A DNA stretch of 33,952 nucleotides from Pelotomaculum sp. UBA3103 (GTDB lineage: Bacteria > Bacillota > Desulfotomaculia > Desulfotomaculales > Pelotomaculaceae), in the NCBI GenBank assembly GCA_002365855.1, contig DFAP01000126.1, forward strand, positions 1 through 33,952, written 5' to 3'. The notes beneath the pieces are model-generated. The model worked only from the letters and a program-made list of their open reading frames with translations. It made no database searches and had not been told where the DNA came from. The translations under genes were made by a program, and so were the position numbers. Shown here one piece after another: positions 1 through 8,261 of the stretch. Position 1 is the first letter of the stretch. Each line of letters begins with the position of its first letter.

Positions 1-82
1 TTTCAATGTGCGAAAGTTGAGATATTAACTTATATAATTAACTTCTGGATGCCTGGCAATATTTTTGAGGGAAGGAATTGCA

Positions 83-513
83 GTGAAATATAAAAAGTAT
101 TTTATCAGTGATGATGAAAAAGAAAAAATCATAGAGGAGATAAAAAATATTCTAAGCGGCTTGCCGGAAATCACTTTTGCCTATGTCCACGGCTCTTTAA
201 CGGATCAGAAAAGCTTTGGAGATATAGACATCGCAGTATATTTAAAAGAAGAAATCTGAGCGAGCAAATGATAAACTATGAAATAGAATTGGAGATTAAG
301 CTGGAAGAAACCTTAAAGTATCCAATGGACGTCAGAGTACTAAACTATGCGCCTCTTTCATTCCAATATCAAGTTATAAAGAATGGAAATCTGTTGTTTG
401 AGAAAGACGGGGACTGCCGAGTGGATTTTCAGACAAAAACGTTGGACTTCTACTTTGATTTTGCGCCTTTTCGAAAACAATATTTGAAAGAGGTGCTCGG
501 TTTTGAAGATTAA
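83..513 (+). pseudogene. MntA-like nucleotidyltransferase antitoxin, frameshifted
   Basis: Two adjacent reading frames together make one minimal nucleotidyltransferase of the MNT/MntA type, the antitoxin partner of HepT. The first part (GTG at 83, after a GGAAGGA ribosome site) carries the GS...DID metal/nucleotide motif (HGSLTDQKSFGDIDIA). It stops at a TGA at 257-259. The family sequence resumes one frame over, from about 250 to the TAA at 511-513, with the expected helix and the tail ending KQYLKEVLGFED. A single indel in the A-rich stretch near 246-257 explains the break. In known pairs MntA AMPylates HepT; that cannot be assumed here. A sequencing error is the alternative to real decay, but the truncated neighbour favours decay. 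Confidence 0.7.
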
Positions 514-568
514 AGAAGATAAGGTTAGAAAATTAACCCACGAGTTAAATTGTTCATTCAGATTTTGA
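503..568 (+). pseudogene. HepT-like (HEPN) toxin remnant
   Basis: A 21-codon frame opens with TTG at 503, overlapping the end of the MntA-like gene as hepT genes usually do. It begins LKIKEDKVRKLTHEL, which resembles the first helix of HepT proteins, and ends at a TGA at 566-568. Full HepT is roughly 130-140 residues and carries an RX4-6H RNase motif, none of which remains. The leftward oxidoreductase gene ends only 30 bases further on, so the rest of the toxin is absent. The call rests on position and a short similarity. Confidence 0.4.
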
Positions 569-597
569 GCTATACCAGGGCGGAGCAAGTTGCACCG

Positions 598-2643
598 CTA
601 ATTCATCTTAACTATCCGAGCCAGCAGAGACCTGTCGCCTGGAAATCCCGTGACAGGATCCAGGTCCTCGCTGTCGGTTAAATAGTTGACATTGGCTTCA
701 CTCCAGCCATGCGGGATATAGATAACCCTAGGGTCAATATCATCGGTTAGTTTTACTTTTAGCTCTATGCTTGCCCGTGGTGATTCAACAAGCACAGCAT
801 CCCCGTCTTTAAGGCCCATATCTTTTGCTTTATCCTTATGCACCTCAACAAGCGGTTCTGGATTCAGGCGGCGCAGTGACGGCATGTTTCGATAACGTGA
901 ATGCAAGTAACCTAAATTTCTCGCGCCTGTCGAAAGCACAAACGGATATTCAGCGGCCTTTTCCGGGGTTGATTCCGGGCTTTCAGCCGGATCTTTGTAA
1001 ACCGGCAGGGGATCATATCCATACTTTTCAAGCTCTTCCGAGTAAATCTCAACTTTCCCTGTAGGTGTCTTAAAACCCGATGTTTCATAACTCTTTTCAA
1101 TACGCTCAGCATAAACAAAACCATGGGGATTTTGCTTCAGTTCTTCAGTTGTCAGGCTTATTGGCTTTAATCTGCAGTTTGTTGCGCTTTCCTCATCCAA
1201 CAAAGGCAGGATGTATTTGTACCCAACTTTTTCAACAAGCTCTCTCCAAAAATCCCAGTCAGACATGCACCCTTCTTCCCGGTATACTTTTTCAGCCAGA
1301 CCAATTCTCGGCGGTCCAAAGACAGGCGAACTGTCCCACAACTCACCTCTGCTTAAGAAAGTCGCCGCCGGCAGCACAATATCAGCCAACCTGGCCGTAT
1401 CGGTCATAAAATGATCAACTACCGCGAGGAATTCAAGACGGGGGAGCGCTTCCTTTAATTTTCCCGCGTTTGGCCATGTGAGCAGGGGATTACTGCCGGA
1501 AACGATCATTCCTTTTAAAGGATACGGTTTGCCTTCAAGAATAGCTCTGGAATAGATATTGGCCTGGGCATTGTTGGTATGCTTGAAAAACAGGGGGTAC
1601 TCATTCTGACCAATGGCCGTTTTATTATTCCATTTAATGTTTTTTAAAGTTAAGGGGGCTAGTTTTACCGATGGTCCAAAGAGCGCGCCTCCTGTAATAT
1701 CGAGGTTGCCTGTCACAGCCTGCATAATCGCTATTGCGCGGGCAGCCTGAAAACCGTTTGTGTTTAGCTCAACAGCTATTCCAGGGTAGATGCAGGCGGG
1801 TGGGGATTGAGCATAAAGAACCGCGGCCTCCCTGATATTTTCCGCTTTAACCCAGGTAATTTTCTCGACTGTTTCCGGGGGATACTCTGTGATCAGATCA
1901 ACGAGCCTGTCAAAGCCGGTCGTCCAGCTTTCAACAAATTTCTGGTCATAAAGGTTTTCTTTAACTATGACGTGCAGCAATCCCAGGGCCAGGGCGCCTC
2001 CAGTGCCAGGCCTTATCTGCAGGTGCAGGTTTGCCCTCTTAGCAGTTGCAGTTTTTTTCGGGTCGACGACAATCAACCTGGCCCCACGCAGAAGAGCCTT
2101 GTTGATAAAGTCCATTAAGGGCGGACAGGAAGAAGAAGGATTATAGCCCCACAGGACGATGCAGTTGCTGTTTGTATAATCTGGAATGGGCAGAACTCCG
2201 TAAGTAATCACGTTTGCCATCATTTTAGATATGTGGCAGTGGCTTCCGGCAGTTGAAAAATTAGGTGTTCCATAGGCCCTGCAAAATCTTTCCGCGTAAT
2301 GTGCAAATTGTTTGCCAACCCCGGCTTGGCCTACATGGACCGCCAATGCTTCAGGCCCGTAACTATTCTTAATCCTGGTTATGTTTTGCACGACAAAATC
2401 AATGGCTTCACGCCAGGAAACCTCCTGCCACTGGCCTTGACTGGTTTTTTTCACAGGTGATTTCAGGCGGTCAGGAGCCTCAATTAGCTCTTTGACCGCC
2501 CTTCCTTTCGGGCAGAGGTATCCCCGGCTGACAGGATGATCCGCCTGGCCTTCAATTTTTAGAATCCGCTCCATGTCGAACGTTATCTTCATGCCGCAGC
2601 CGGCGCTGCATATTCCGCAAGTTGTTGTTACAGTACTCTTCAT
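598..2643 (-). CDS. molybdopterin-dependent oxidoreductase, cytoplasmic
   Basis: A 681-residue member of the DMSO-reductase / formate-dehydrogenase superfamily. The N-terminal [4Fe-4S] domain has Cys9, Cys12, Cys16 and Cys44 (CX2CX3CX27C), followed by the conserved Lys46. The Mo-bis-MGD domains follow, and the C-terminal dinucleotide-binding domain begins near residue 570 (FVLSTGARNLGYLHS). Cys136 in GSHCHISK is the likely molybdenum ligand; the frame has no in-frame TGA, so it is not a selenoprotein despite the nearby tRNA-Sec. There is no twin-arginine signal, which implies a cytoplasmic enzyme. Start: ATG at 2643 behind AGGAAG. It follows the DsrE remnant by 17 bases on the same strand, so the two were probably co-transcribed. 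Substrate unknown; related proteins include thiosulfate/polysulfide reductases and acetylene hydratase. Confidence 0.85.
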   Translation of the reverse strand: MKSTVTTTCGICSAGCGMKITFDMERILKIEGQADHPVSRGYLCPKGRAVKELIEAPDRLKSPVKKTSQGQWQEVSWREAIDFVVQNITRIKNSYGPEALAVHVGQAGVGKQFAHYAERFCRAYGTPNFSTAGSHCHISKMMANVITYGVLPIPDYTNSNCIVLWGYNPSSSCPPLMDFINKALLRGARLIVVDPKKTATAKRANLHLQIRPGTGGALALGLLHVIVKENLYDQKFVESWTTGFDRLVDLITEYPPETVEKITWVKAENIREAAVLYAQSPPACIYPGIAVELNTNGFQAARAIAIMQAVTGNLDITGGALFGPSVKLAPLTLKNIKWNNKTAIGQNEYPLFFKHTNNAQANIYSRAILEGKPYPLKGMIVSGSNPLLTWPNAGKLKEALPRLEFLAVVDHFMTDTARLADIVLPAATFLSRGELWDSSPVFGPPRIGLAEKVYREEGCMSDWDFWRELVEKVGYKYILPLLDEESATNCRLKPISLTTEELKQNPHGFVYAERIEKSYETSGFKTPTGKVEIYSEELEKYGYDPLPVYKDPAESPESTPEKAAEYPFVLSTGARNLGYLHSRYRNMPSLRRLNPEPLVEVHKDKAKDMGLKDGDAVLVESPRASIELKVKLTDDIDPRVIYIPHGWSEANVNYLTDSEDLDPVTGFPGDRSLLARIVKMN

Positions 2644-2660
2644 TAGTTATTCTTCCTATT

Positions 2661-2831
2661 CTACAGCGTTATGACCTGGTCAACTCCTGCTCCGCCCAGA
2701 GCGGCGTAAAGCTGGGGGAAACAGCCAATCTTAGCGCCTGGAATTAGCTTCTCCTCTATGCCGCGCTCGATGGCGCACTGGTCGCAGGCCATCAGCAGCA
2801 TCCCGTTCATTTCCTGGATCTGTCTTAGCAT
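2661..2831 (-). pseudogene. DsrE-family protein, C-terminal remnant
   Basis: A 56-codon frame holds the C-terminal half of a DsrE/DsrF-like sulfur-relay or putative peroxiredoxin-type protein: MLLMACDQCAIERGI, then IGCFPQLYAALGG and the typical ending DQVITL. Family members are about 110-120 residues, so the N-terminal beta-alpha unit is missing; the frame is closed by a stop (codon at 2856-2858) just upstream, and the region beyond holds tRNA-Sec. An ATG at 2829-2831 lies only three bases from an AGGAG, so the short form might still be translated. It sits 17 bases upstream of the molybdopterin oxidoreductase. DsrE proteins often accompany sulfur redox enzymes, which hints at the neighbour's original role. 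Confidence 0.6.
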
Positions 2832-2881
2832 TTCTCCTATTGAATTTCTAATCTTTTAGTACTTTTATTTATAATTTTTGA

Positions 2882-2974
2882 CGGGGAGAAGTCGGATTCG
2901 AACCGGACTCCTACCTGCGTGACAGGCAGACAAACGGGTTTGAAGCCCGCAGGGGACCATCCCCATTTCTCCCC
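2882..2974 (-). tRNA. selC: tRNA-Sec (anticodon TCA)
   Basis: On the minus strand a 93-base tRNA folds with an 8-bp acceptor stem (GGGGAGAA with TTCTCCCC), a long D stem, a seven-base anticodon loop CTTCAAA with anticodon TCA (plus-strand 2941-2943) and a long variable arm (CCTG/CAGG). The T arm carries GGTTCGAATCC. The 8-bp acceptor, UCA anticodon and extra-long variable arm are diagnostic of selenocysteine tRNA. The discriminator is G at 2882; CCA is not encoded. It lies between the double-cubane activator and the DsrE remnant, all on the same strand. selA, selB and selD are not in the window. Confidence 0.95.
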
Positions 2975-3031
2975 ACAGAGACAATTTGAAATCCCTCCAA
3001 GTATATATGATTAGACATACAGGTTATTCTT

Positions 3032-3811
3032 TCAGCTCTTTTTTGCCCTCAATCTATCCTGGGCGAGCAGGGCAGCGCCGATAGCGCCGGCCAGGTGGGA
3101 CTGGGGAACAACGATTATTTCCCTGCCCATTTCCCTTGCTAGGTACTCTTTAACCCCGTCATTTTTTGAAACACCGCCGGTAAAGGTAATCCTGCTGCCT
3201 TTGCCCAACCTTTCCGCCATGGCGGCAACCCTGTTTGCAACGGATTTATGAATGCCGGCAACGATACTTTTTTTCGCAACCCCTTGGGCCAGCAGGCTGA
3301 TCACTTCCGACTCGGCAAACACGGTGCACATGCTGCTGATCTGCGCGGGCTCAGCGCCATGGGACAGATCGCCAAGTTTGCTGACATCTGACCCCAGCGC
3401 GGCGGCCATGACCTGTAAAAACCTCCCGGTACCAGCTGCGCATTTATCGTTCATGGCAAAATTCGTAACGTTTCCTTTTCCGTCCGTGAGGATCACTTTG
3501 CTGTCCTGCCCGCCGATATCGATGACCATATCGGTACCGTCCACAAGGTAATGGGCGCCCCTGGCGTGGCAAGTAATTTCAGTAACGGCCTTGTCTATAA
3601 ACGGCACTGATATACGCCCGTATCCAGTCCCTATGACATAGTCAATATCCTCACGGGTAAGGCCCGAGGCATTAAGCAGCTCTTCAAAGGATTTTGTTCC
3701 CGAATCCCTGGGGCTGCACCCCGTCGGTATGGCCAGGGACTTTAATTCAGTCCCATTTAGAAGCACCGCCTTGGTCATGATCGAGCCGACATCAATACCA
3801 ACAGTAAGCAT
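3032..3811 (-). CDS. 2-hydroxyacyl-CoA dehydratase-type activator ATPase (DCCP reductase component)
   Basis: A 259-residue BcrAD/BadFG-family ATPase with the ASKHA fold: phosphate-1 motif near residues 5-10 (GIDVGS), phosphate-2 motif at 97-102 (VIDIGGQDSK), and a C-terminal GGVSKN. Cys124 (NDKCAAGTG) and Cys162 (SSMCTVFAESE) are the two cysteines that each subunit contributes to the [4Fe-4S] cluster bridging the homodimer. Such activators use ATP hydrolysis to drive a low-potential electron into a partner reductase. The gene starts nine bases after the stop of the double-cubane protein gene, so they form a pair, matching the DCCP/DCCP-R arrangement known from Carboxydothermus. It may also serve the second paralogue at 9122-10408, which has no activator beside it. 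Confidence 0.9.
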   Translation of the reverse strand: MLTVGIDVGSIMTKAVLLNGTELKSLAIPTGCSPRDSGTKSFEELLNASGLTREDIDYVIGTGYGRISVPFIDKAVTEITCHARGAHYLVDGTDMVIDIGGQDSKVILTDGKGNVTNFAMNDKCAAGTGRFLQVMAAALGSDVSKLGDLSHGAEPAQISSMCTVFAESEVISLLAQGVAKKSIVAGIHKSVANRVAAMAERLGKGSRITFTGGVSKNDGVKEYLAREMGREIIVVPQSHLAGAIGAALLAQDRLRAKKS

Positions 3812-3820
3812 ATTTATCTG

Positions 3821-5056
3821 TCAACTCCCGCCGAGCATTTCTATGAAGGCCGAGATCCTTGTCTTGAGCTGCTCTAAGTCTGAATTTGAGTAATCTGTTT
3901 CCAACTGGATGCAGGGGATCCCGAATCTTTCCCTGACCCGTTCCCGGACCAGCTCACCCTCAATAATGTAGGTATGGCAGGCCTGCCAGCTCAGGTCCAC
4001 TACTCCGTCAACACTGTATTCACCAATCAGCCTTTCTATTAAATCAAGCCTTTCGCTGTTGGGTGACATGCAGGAGCAGGGTATTTTCAGGTACCTCTCG
4101 GCGATTGCCTCCATCGGGTCCCTGCTTTCATCTTCGTCTACAAGGTATTCCAATGTCTTGATACCGCTGCAGCTTTCAAAGCAGACAACACTGCCGCCGC
4201 ACTCTTCCAACAGCCTGATTACTTTTTCCGAGCCGATCCCTACCGGGCAGCCGGTCAAAAGAATACGCGGTGTTCCTGCCGCGAAAGGGGAGAACCCCTT
4301 TCCGGCTATATCTTCAATCTCGTCTGTGAGCTGGTTAATTAGGCTGATTCCGTCTTCCTTGTCGACATTGAATCCTTTCATCCATATAGCCGTGATCATG
4401 TCAAGTCCGGAAAGGGGGGCGGGGTCAATCCTATTCATAGCATGTAGCCTCTTCATGGCAGCCCGCTCTCTGTTGAGCAGCTTGATTGCGGCACGCAGGT
4501 TCTCAACGCTGATTTCCACGCCCAGGTTTTCCTCCAGCTTATTCTTTAAAATATTCATTTCTTCCATCCACCATTTCAGGGCGCCGGGCCTGTCCGTACC
4601 CTGTGGAAGGTGCATCACGTGCAGCGGCTTATACCGGCGCAGGAGTTCAAACATCTTTTTCTTGCCGTCACAGGTGGTTTCCGCGATGATGAAATCAGAA
4701 AAGTGGAAGAAAGGGCAGGTATCTGTGATGGCAAATCCAAAGCTTGACTTGATCAGGGGGCACAGGTTGCGTGGCAGTACTTTTTCCGCAGCGGCTATGG
4801 GCTCGTGCCTGGTCCCGCACAAGCTTACCGGCAGTGCTCCGGCAGCCAGAACCAGCTCCTGGGGGCCGTAAGCGCAGTACATCCCTACAATCTTTTTATT
4901 CTCCTTCTTGGCGTGTTCAAGGGCCAGAATATTTTGATCCCTCAGGTCCTCAACAATTCTCATCGAGCCTGGTCTCATAGACAATATCTCCTTTAATGTC
5001 AAGTCAATATGATTTAAGTAAGAGGCATTCATTGTAGGTTTATAAAATACCTGCAT
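3821..5056 (-). CDS. double-cubane-cluster-containing anaerobic reductase
   Basis: A 411-residue protein of the HgdB/HgdC-like dehydratase family, closest in layout to double-cubane cluster proteins (DCCP). Cysteines at 61, 80, 99 (RNLCPLIKS), 114 (TDTCPFF) and 129 (TTCDGKKK) are shared with the second paralogue in this window; further ones lie in CFESCSG, CSCMSP and WQACHTY. In the studied DCCP an [8Fe-9S] double cubane reduces small molecules such as acetylene and azide when fed by its ATPase activator; the natural substrate is unknown. The activator gene follows directly. A -10-like TATAAT lies about 40 bases upstream. Start is the first ATG, though the ribosome site is weak; an ATG eight codons later is possible. 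Confidence 0.85.
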   Translation of the reverse strand: MQVFYKPTMNASYLNHIDLTLKEILSMRPGSMRIVEDLRDQNILALEHAKKENKKIVGMYCAYGPQELVLAAGALPVSLCGTRHEPIAAAEKVLPRNLCPLIKSSFGFAITDTCPFFHFSDFIIAETTCDGKKKMFELLRRYKPLHVMHLPQGTDRPGALKWWMEEMNILKNKLEENLGVEISVENLRAAIKLLNRERAAMKRLHAMNRIDPAPLSGLDMITAIWMKGFNVDKEDGISLINQLTDEIEDIAGKGFSPFAAGTPRILLTGCPVGIGSEKVIRLLEECGGSVVCFESCSGIKTLEYLVDEDESRDPMEAIAERYLKIPCSCMSPNSERLDLIERLIGEYSVDGVVDLSWQACHTYIIEGELVRERVRERFGIPCIQLETDYSNSDLEQLKTRISAFIEMLGGS

Positions 5057-5094
5057 GAGACCTATTCAATTATTAAATAGTAAAGAAGTTGAAA

Positions 5095-5125
5095 ATTATA
5101 ATGTTTTATTTGTAAAAACTGTAAA
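5095..5125 (-). promoter_or_regulatory. putative sigma-A promoter for the double-cubane operon
   Basis: On the minus strand a perfect TATAAT (5095-5100) is preceded by TTTACA (5120-5125) with a 19-base spacer, or TTACAG with 18. It lies about 40 bases upstream of the reductase start. The rest of the divergent spacer 5057-5318 is AT-rich; I see no other clear element in it. Confidence 0.45.
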
Positions 5126-5318
5126 TCCGCAGCTTAAAAGTTGAATTCCTGGTTAGTTATTCCTTACATAAATACCTAGAAGAACAGCATAAAATATATT
5201 TTTTCGACAATATTGGTTTAATAATATTTTTAAATAACCCCTATAAAGGATATTTTTTATTTAGAGGGAATTAATTATTTGTGATTTATCTGGAAGAATT
5301 TTAAAACATTCCAAAACC

Positions 5319-6134
5319 ATGCAAACGATAGGATGTAGATTAGCTGTGTCACAAAGCATTGAGCCTGCCATAAAAATTGTCCACATGAGCAAGTCCTTCG
5401 GTAATATCGAGGCTTTACGCGATGTCAGCCTGGAAATTTATTCTGGTGAAATACTGGCTATTGTTGGTGACAATGGCGCTGGAAAAAGCACCCTCATCAA
5501 AATTTTGGCAGGTGCGTTAACGTCCGATGAGGGGCAGATAATTATTGGAGATAAAAGTTACAATTTCTTGTCGCCAGGGAGAGCAATCAGTCTGGGGATA
5601 TCGACGGTATACCAGGATCTTGCCCTGGTTGACTGTCGCGATGTGGCAAGCAATATCTTTTTAGGCAGGGAACCGGTTTATGCGGGCTTTTTGGTAGACA
5701 GGCGCAAGATGCAAAAAGAAGCCGCCAGAATTTTAGAAGGACTCCAGATCAATATCCCCTCGTTGAGCACGCAGGTAGGGCTACTATCCGGTGGGCAGAG
5801 ACAGGGGGTGGCGGTGGCAAGAGCCGTTTACCAGGGAGGCAAGGTAATTATATTTGATGAGCCGACTGCTGCTATGGGGCTTCAGGAATCTGCTAAGGTA
5901 ATCAAGTTACTGTTAAAACTGCGTGAAGAAGGTATGGCTGTAATTGTGATCAGTCATAACCTGAACCAGGTTTTTGAGATCTCCGACCGTATATGTGTGA
6001 TGTGTCACGGCCAGGTTGTGGCTATATGCAAAACTAAAGAAAGCCTGCCGAATCAAATTGTGGGGCTTATAATGGGTGCTACAGTCAAAGAAGCATACAA
6101 CGCGGCAGGAGTGTACTCTGATGAAGCAATATAA
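5319..6134 (+). CDS. sugar-type ABC importer, ATP-binding protein (single NBD)
   Basis: A 271-residue ATPase: Walker A at residues 50-58 (GDNGAGKST), signature LSGGQ at 156-160, Walker B VIIFDE at 176-181 with catalytic Glu181, H-loop His213. It belongs to the carbohydrate-uptake CUT2 group (RbsA/XylG/FrcA). RbsA proteins are about 500 residues with two fused nucleotide-binding domains; here there is one, so it should dimerise, as in Frc-type systems. The stop overlaps the permease start by 14 bases. The ATG at 5319 has no good ribosome site; GTG at 5346 is an alternative that removes nine residues ahead of the first beta strand. Confidence 0.88.
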   Translation: MQTIGCRLAVSQSIEPAIKIVHMSKSFGNIEALRDVSLEIYSGEILAIVGDNGAGKSTLIKILAGALTSDEGQIIIGDKSYNFLSPGRAISLGISTVYQDLALVDCRDVASNIFLGREPVYAGFLVDRRKMQKEAARILEGLQINIPSLSTQVGLLSGGQRQGVAVARAVYQGGKVIIFDEPTAAMGLQESAKVIKLLLKLREEGMAVIVISHNLNQVFEISDRICVMCHGQVVAICKTKESLPNQIVGLIMGATVKEAYNAAGVYSDEAI

Positions 6135-7110
6135 AAGATTCTTAATGATGTGGGATCAAACGTTTTCGCAGATTTTACTCGGGCTTGTATTACTTATAAC
6201 CGTAATCTTGTTAGGTTTGGCATCCCCATTTTTTATGACCTGGGATAACTGGCGCAACATCCTTGATCAAAGCGCCCTGCAGGTGATCATCGCGGTAGGG
6301 ATGACCTTTGTCATCTGCACCGGAGGGATTGATTTGTCAGTTGGCTCGATAACTGCATTGAGCGGGGTATGCATGGCTGTAGCCATGCACGCAGGTGTTT
6401 CTGTAGAGATGGCTGTTTTCCTGGGTATCATTGCAGGGGCTATTGTTGGTATGGGCAATGGCCTGCTGATCTCCCGGCTCAATCTCAATCCCTTTATAGT
6501 TACCCTGGGCACGATGGCAGTGGTAAGGGGTGTGGCCTTGATCATCACAAAGGGGATACCTATTTATGGTTTTCCCAGGGAATTCACCTGGTTGGGCAAT
6601 GGCCATATCGGACCATTAAACCCGCCGATGTTGATGGCGGTTTTCATTGCTTTGCTTGGGGCTCTGGTTTTAAATCAAACCAAACTAGGTAATTATACCC
6701 TCGCTTTGGGTGGCAATGAGGAAGCTTTGAGGCGCTCTGGGGTCGCCCACAAGCTGTACAAGCTCATCATTTACACAATTTGCGGCATAACAGCCGCTAT
6801 GGGTGGCATGGTCGTTACCGCCCGTTTGAATACCGCAGAACCACTGGCCGGTTCGATGTTCGAACTGGATGCCATAGCTGCGGTTGTGCTTGGTGGTACT
6901 GATATGAAAGGAGGTAGGGGAAGCATCACCGGAACGGTTATGGCTTGTTTGTTGTTGGGGGTATTGCGCAATGGCCTGACTATTTTGAGCATACCTTCTT
7001 ATTACCAGCAGTTAGCCATAGGTATTATTATTCTGGTGGCAATCATTATTTCAGAGTTGCGGCTTAAGAATGCCCCAGGTCACGGAAATACCATTTACTT
7101 AGGAGGGTAA
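6121..7110 (+). CDS. sugar-type ABC importer, permease (RbsC family)
   Basis: A 329-residue membrane protein with about eight to ten hydrophobic helices and the family signatures GGIDLSVGSI and NPFIVTLGTMAVVRG, followed near the C-terminal third by AVVLGGTDMKGGRGS, the cytoplasmic loop that contacts the ATPase. It forms the transmembrane homodimer of a CUT2 importer. I chose the ATG at 6121 because it follows GGAG at a sensible distance, overlaps the ATPase gene end by 14 bases and gives a standard N-terminus (MKQYKRFLMM). The binding-protein gene begins two bases after its stop. Confidence 0.88.
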   Translation: MKQYKRFLMMWDQTFSQILLGLVLLITVILLGLASPFFMTWDNWRNILDQSALQVIIAVGMTFVICTGGIDLSVGSITALSGVCMAVAMHAGVSVEMAVFLGIIAGAIVGMGNGLLISRLNLNPFIVTLGTMAVVRGVALIITKGIPIYGFPREFTWLGNGHIGPLNPPMLMAVFIALLGALVLNQTKLGNYTLALGGNEEALRRSGVAHKLYKLIIYTICGITAAMGGMVVTARLNTAEPLAGSMFELDAIAAVVLGGTDMKGGRGSITGTVMACLLLGVLRNGLTILSIPSYYQQLAIGIIILVAIIISELRLKNAPGHGNTIYLGG

Positions 7111-7112
7111 AT

Positions 7113-8192
7113 ATGAGAAGAAACAAACACATATTAGCTGTTTTCCTTCTGGTCATCTTTATGTTGACTCTGGTCGGTTGCGGCGGAAAGAGCAATGAAA
7201 GCAAGGTGGTTAACCAGGGTAATGATCCGGCCAAGCAGGTCTCAGACCCCAAAGTTGAAGAAAACGAGAAAATATTGATGGATCAATTGCAGCCCCTTCC
7301 CGAGTTCAACAAAGGCGAAAAAATTGGCATTTTGGTCATTACCCTGGCCAACCCTTACTGGGTGACCTTAAAAGGGTCTTATGAACTTGCCGCCAAGGAA
7401 TTGGGAGTTAATGTTGAGGTAATGGCAGCTCCTACCGAGGGAGACACCAAATCACAGTTGGAGACACTGCAGGCCATGACCGCCAAGGATTACCAGGGCT
7501 TAATCATATCGCCAATAGAACCATATAATCTGGTGCCCGGCGTAGTAAGCGCAAATAAAAAAGGAATCAAGGTAGTCAACCTTGGTCCTGGAATCAATGT
7601 GGACGCTGTCGAAGAAGCCGGCGGCAAGCTGGACGGGCGTATAACTGTAGACTTTGCAGAACAGGGTCAGAGGGCCGCCGAATATATTGTTGAAAAAATC
7701 GGCAAGGATGGCGGCAAAGTAGCTATTATTCAGGGCATCCCAGGCGCAGGTCAGAGTGAAGGCAGGACTGCGGGTGCCAAAAAAGTTTTTGAAGATACCC
7801 GGGGGATTGAGTTGGTTTCGATTCAACCCGGTAATTGGGATAGAAACACCGCTTATAATATAGCTACGAACTTATTGCAAGCCCATCCGGATCTTAAAGG
7901 CATATTTTGCTGCAATGATGTCATGGCTTTAGCCGCAGCAGACGCCCTGACAGCTGCCGGCAAGAGAGACGGGCGCATTATCTTTGGCGTAGACTTTATT
8001 GATGAAGCGAAAGAAGCAATTGCCGCCGGTAAACTTGACGGCAGCATAGCCTATTCTATGGACGCCTACGCCAAGGCAGGGATAATCCTCTGCTTAAAAA
8101 CCATCCAGGGGATGGAAGTACCGAAACAGGTAAATAGCCCGCTGGCAGTAGTAACCAGAGAAAATATCCAAGAATACCAAAACTGGCATTAA
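7113..8192 (+). CDS. periplasmic-binding-protein-like sugar-binding lipoprotein
   Basis: A 359-residue substrate-binding protein of the Peripla_BP_4 / RbsB fold. The N-terminus is a lipoprotein signal: basic MRRNKH, a hydrophobic run, then lipobox LVGC with Cys23 as the lipid-anchored residue. An acidic linker (about 25-65) leads to the two-lobed domain starting KIGILVITLANPYWVTL. It should capture the ligand outside the cell and deliver it to the permease encoded just upstream; the ribosome site AGGAGG ends the permease gene. The ligand cannot be read from sequence: ribose, other pentoses, inositol-like or autoinducer-type compounds are all possible. A strong terminator follows. Confidence 0.9.
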   Translation: MRRNKHILAVFLLVIFMLTLVGCGGKSNESKVVNQGNDPAKQVSDPKVEENEKILMDQLQPLPEFNKGEKIGILVITLANPYWVTLKGSYELAAKELGVNVEVMAAPTEGDTKSQLETLQAMTAKDYQGLIISPIEPYNLVPGVVSANKKGIKVVNLGPGINVDAVEEAGGKLDGRITVDFAEQGQRAAEYIVEKIGKDGGKVAIIQGIPGAGQSEGRTAGAKKVFEDTRGIELVSIQPGNWDRNTAYNIATNLLQAHPDLKGIFCCNDVMALAAADALTAAGKRDGRIIFGVDFIDEAKEAIAAGKLDGSIAYSMDAYAKAGIILCLKTIQGMEVPKQVNSPLAVVTRENIQEYQNWH

Positions 8193-8203
8193 ATAAATAT
8201 TAT

Positions 8204-8238
8204 AGAATCGGCTTGCTAATATGCAGCCGGTTCTTTTT
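8204..8238 (+). terminator. intrinsic terminator after ABC importer genes
   Basis: AGAATCGGC pairs with GCCGGTTCT (one G-T pair), with a further TGC/GCA and a TAATAT loop; a run of five T follows. It ends the three-gene importer transcript. Confidence 0.8.
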
Positions 8239-8261
8239 ATGCCAGTCCAAGCGTAAGTGGG

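Noticed and set aside
598..2643. Selenocysteine in the molybdopterin oxidoreductase
   Set aside because: The frame has no in-frame TGA and the likely ligand position is a Cys codon, despite the nearby tRNA-Sec.
4059..4871. Long plus-strand frame (270 codons) opposite the first double-cubane gene
   Set aside because: It lies wholly antisense to a well-supported gene, has a Ser/Arg/Pro-rich composition typical of shadow frames, and has no recognisable motif.
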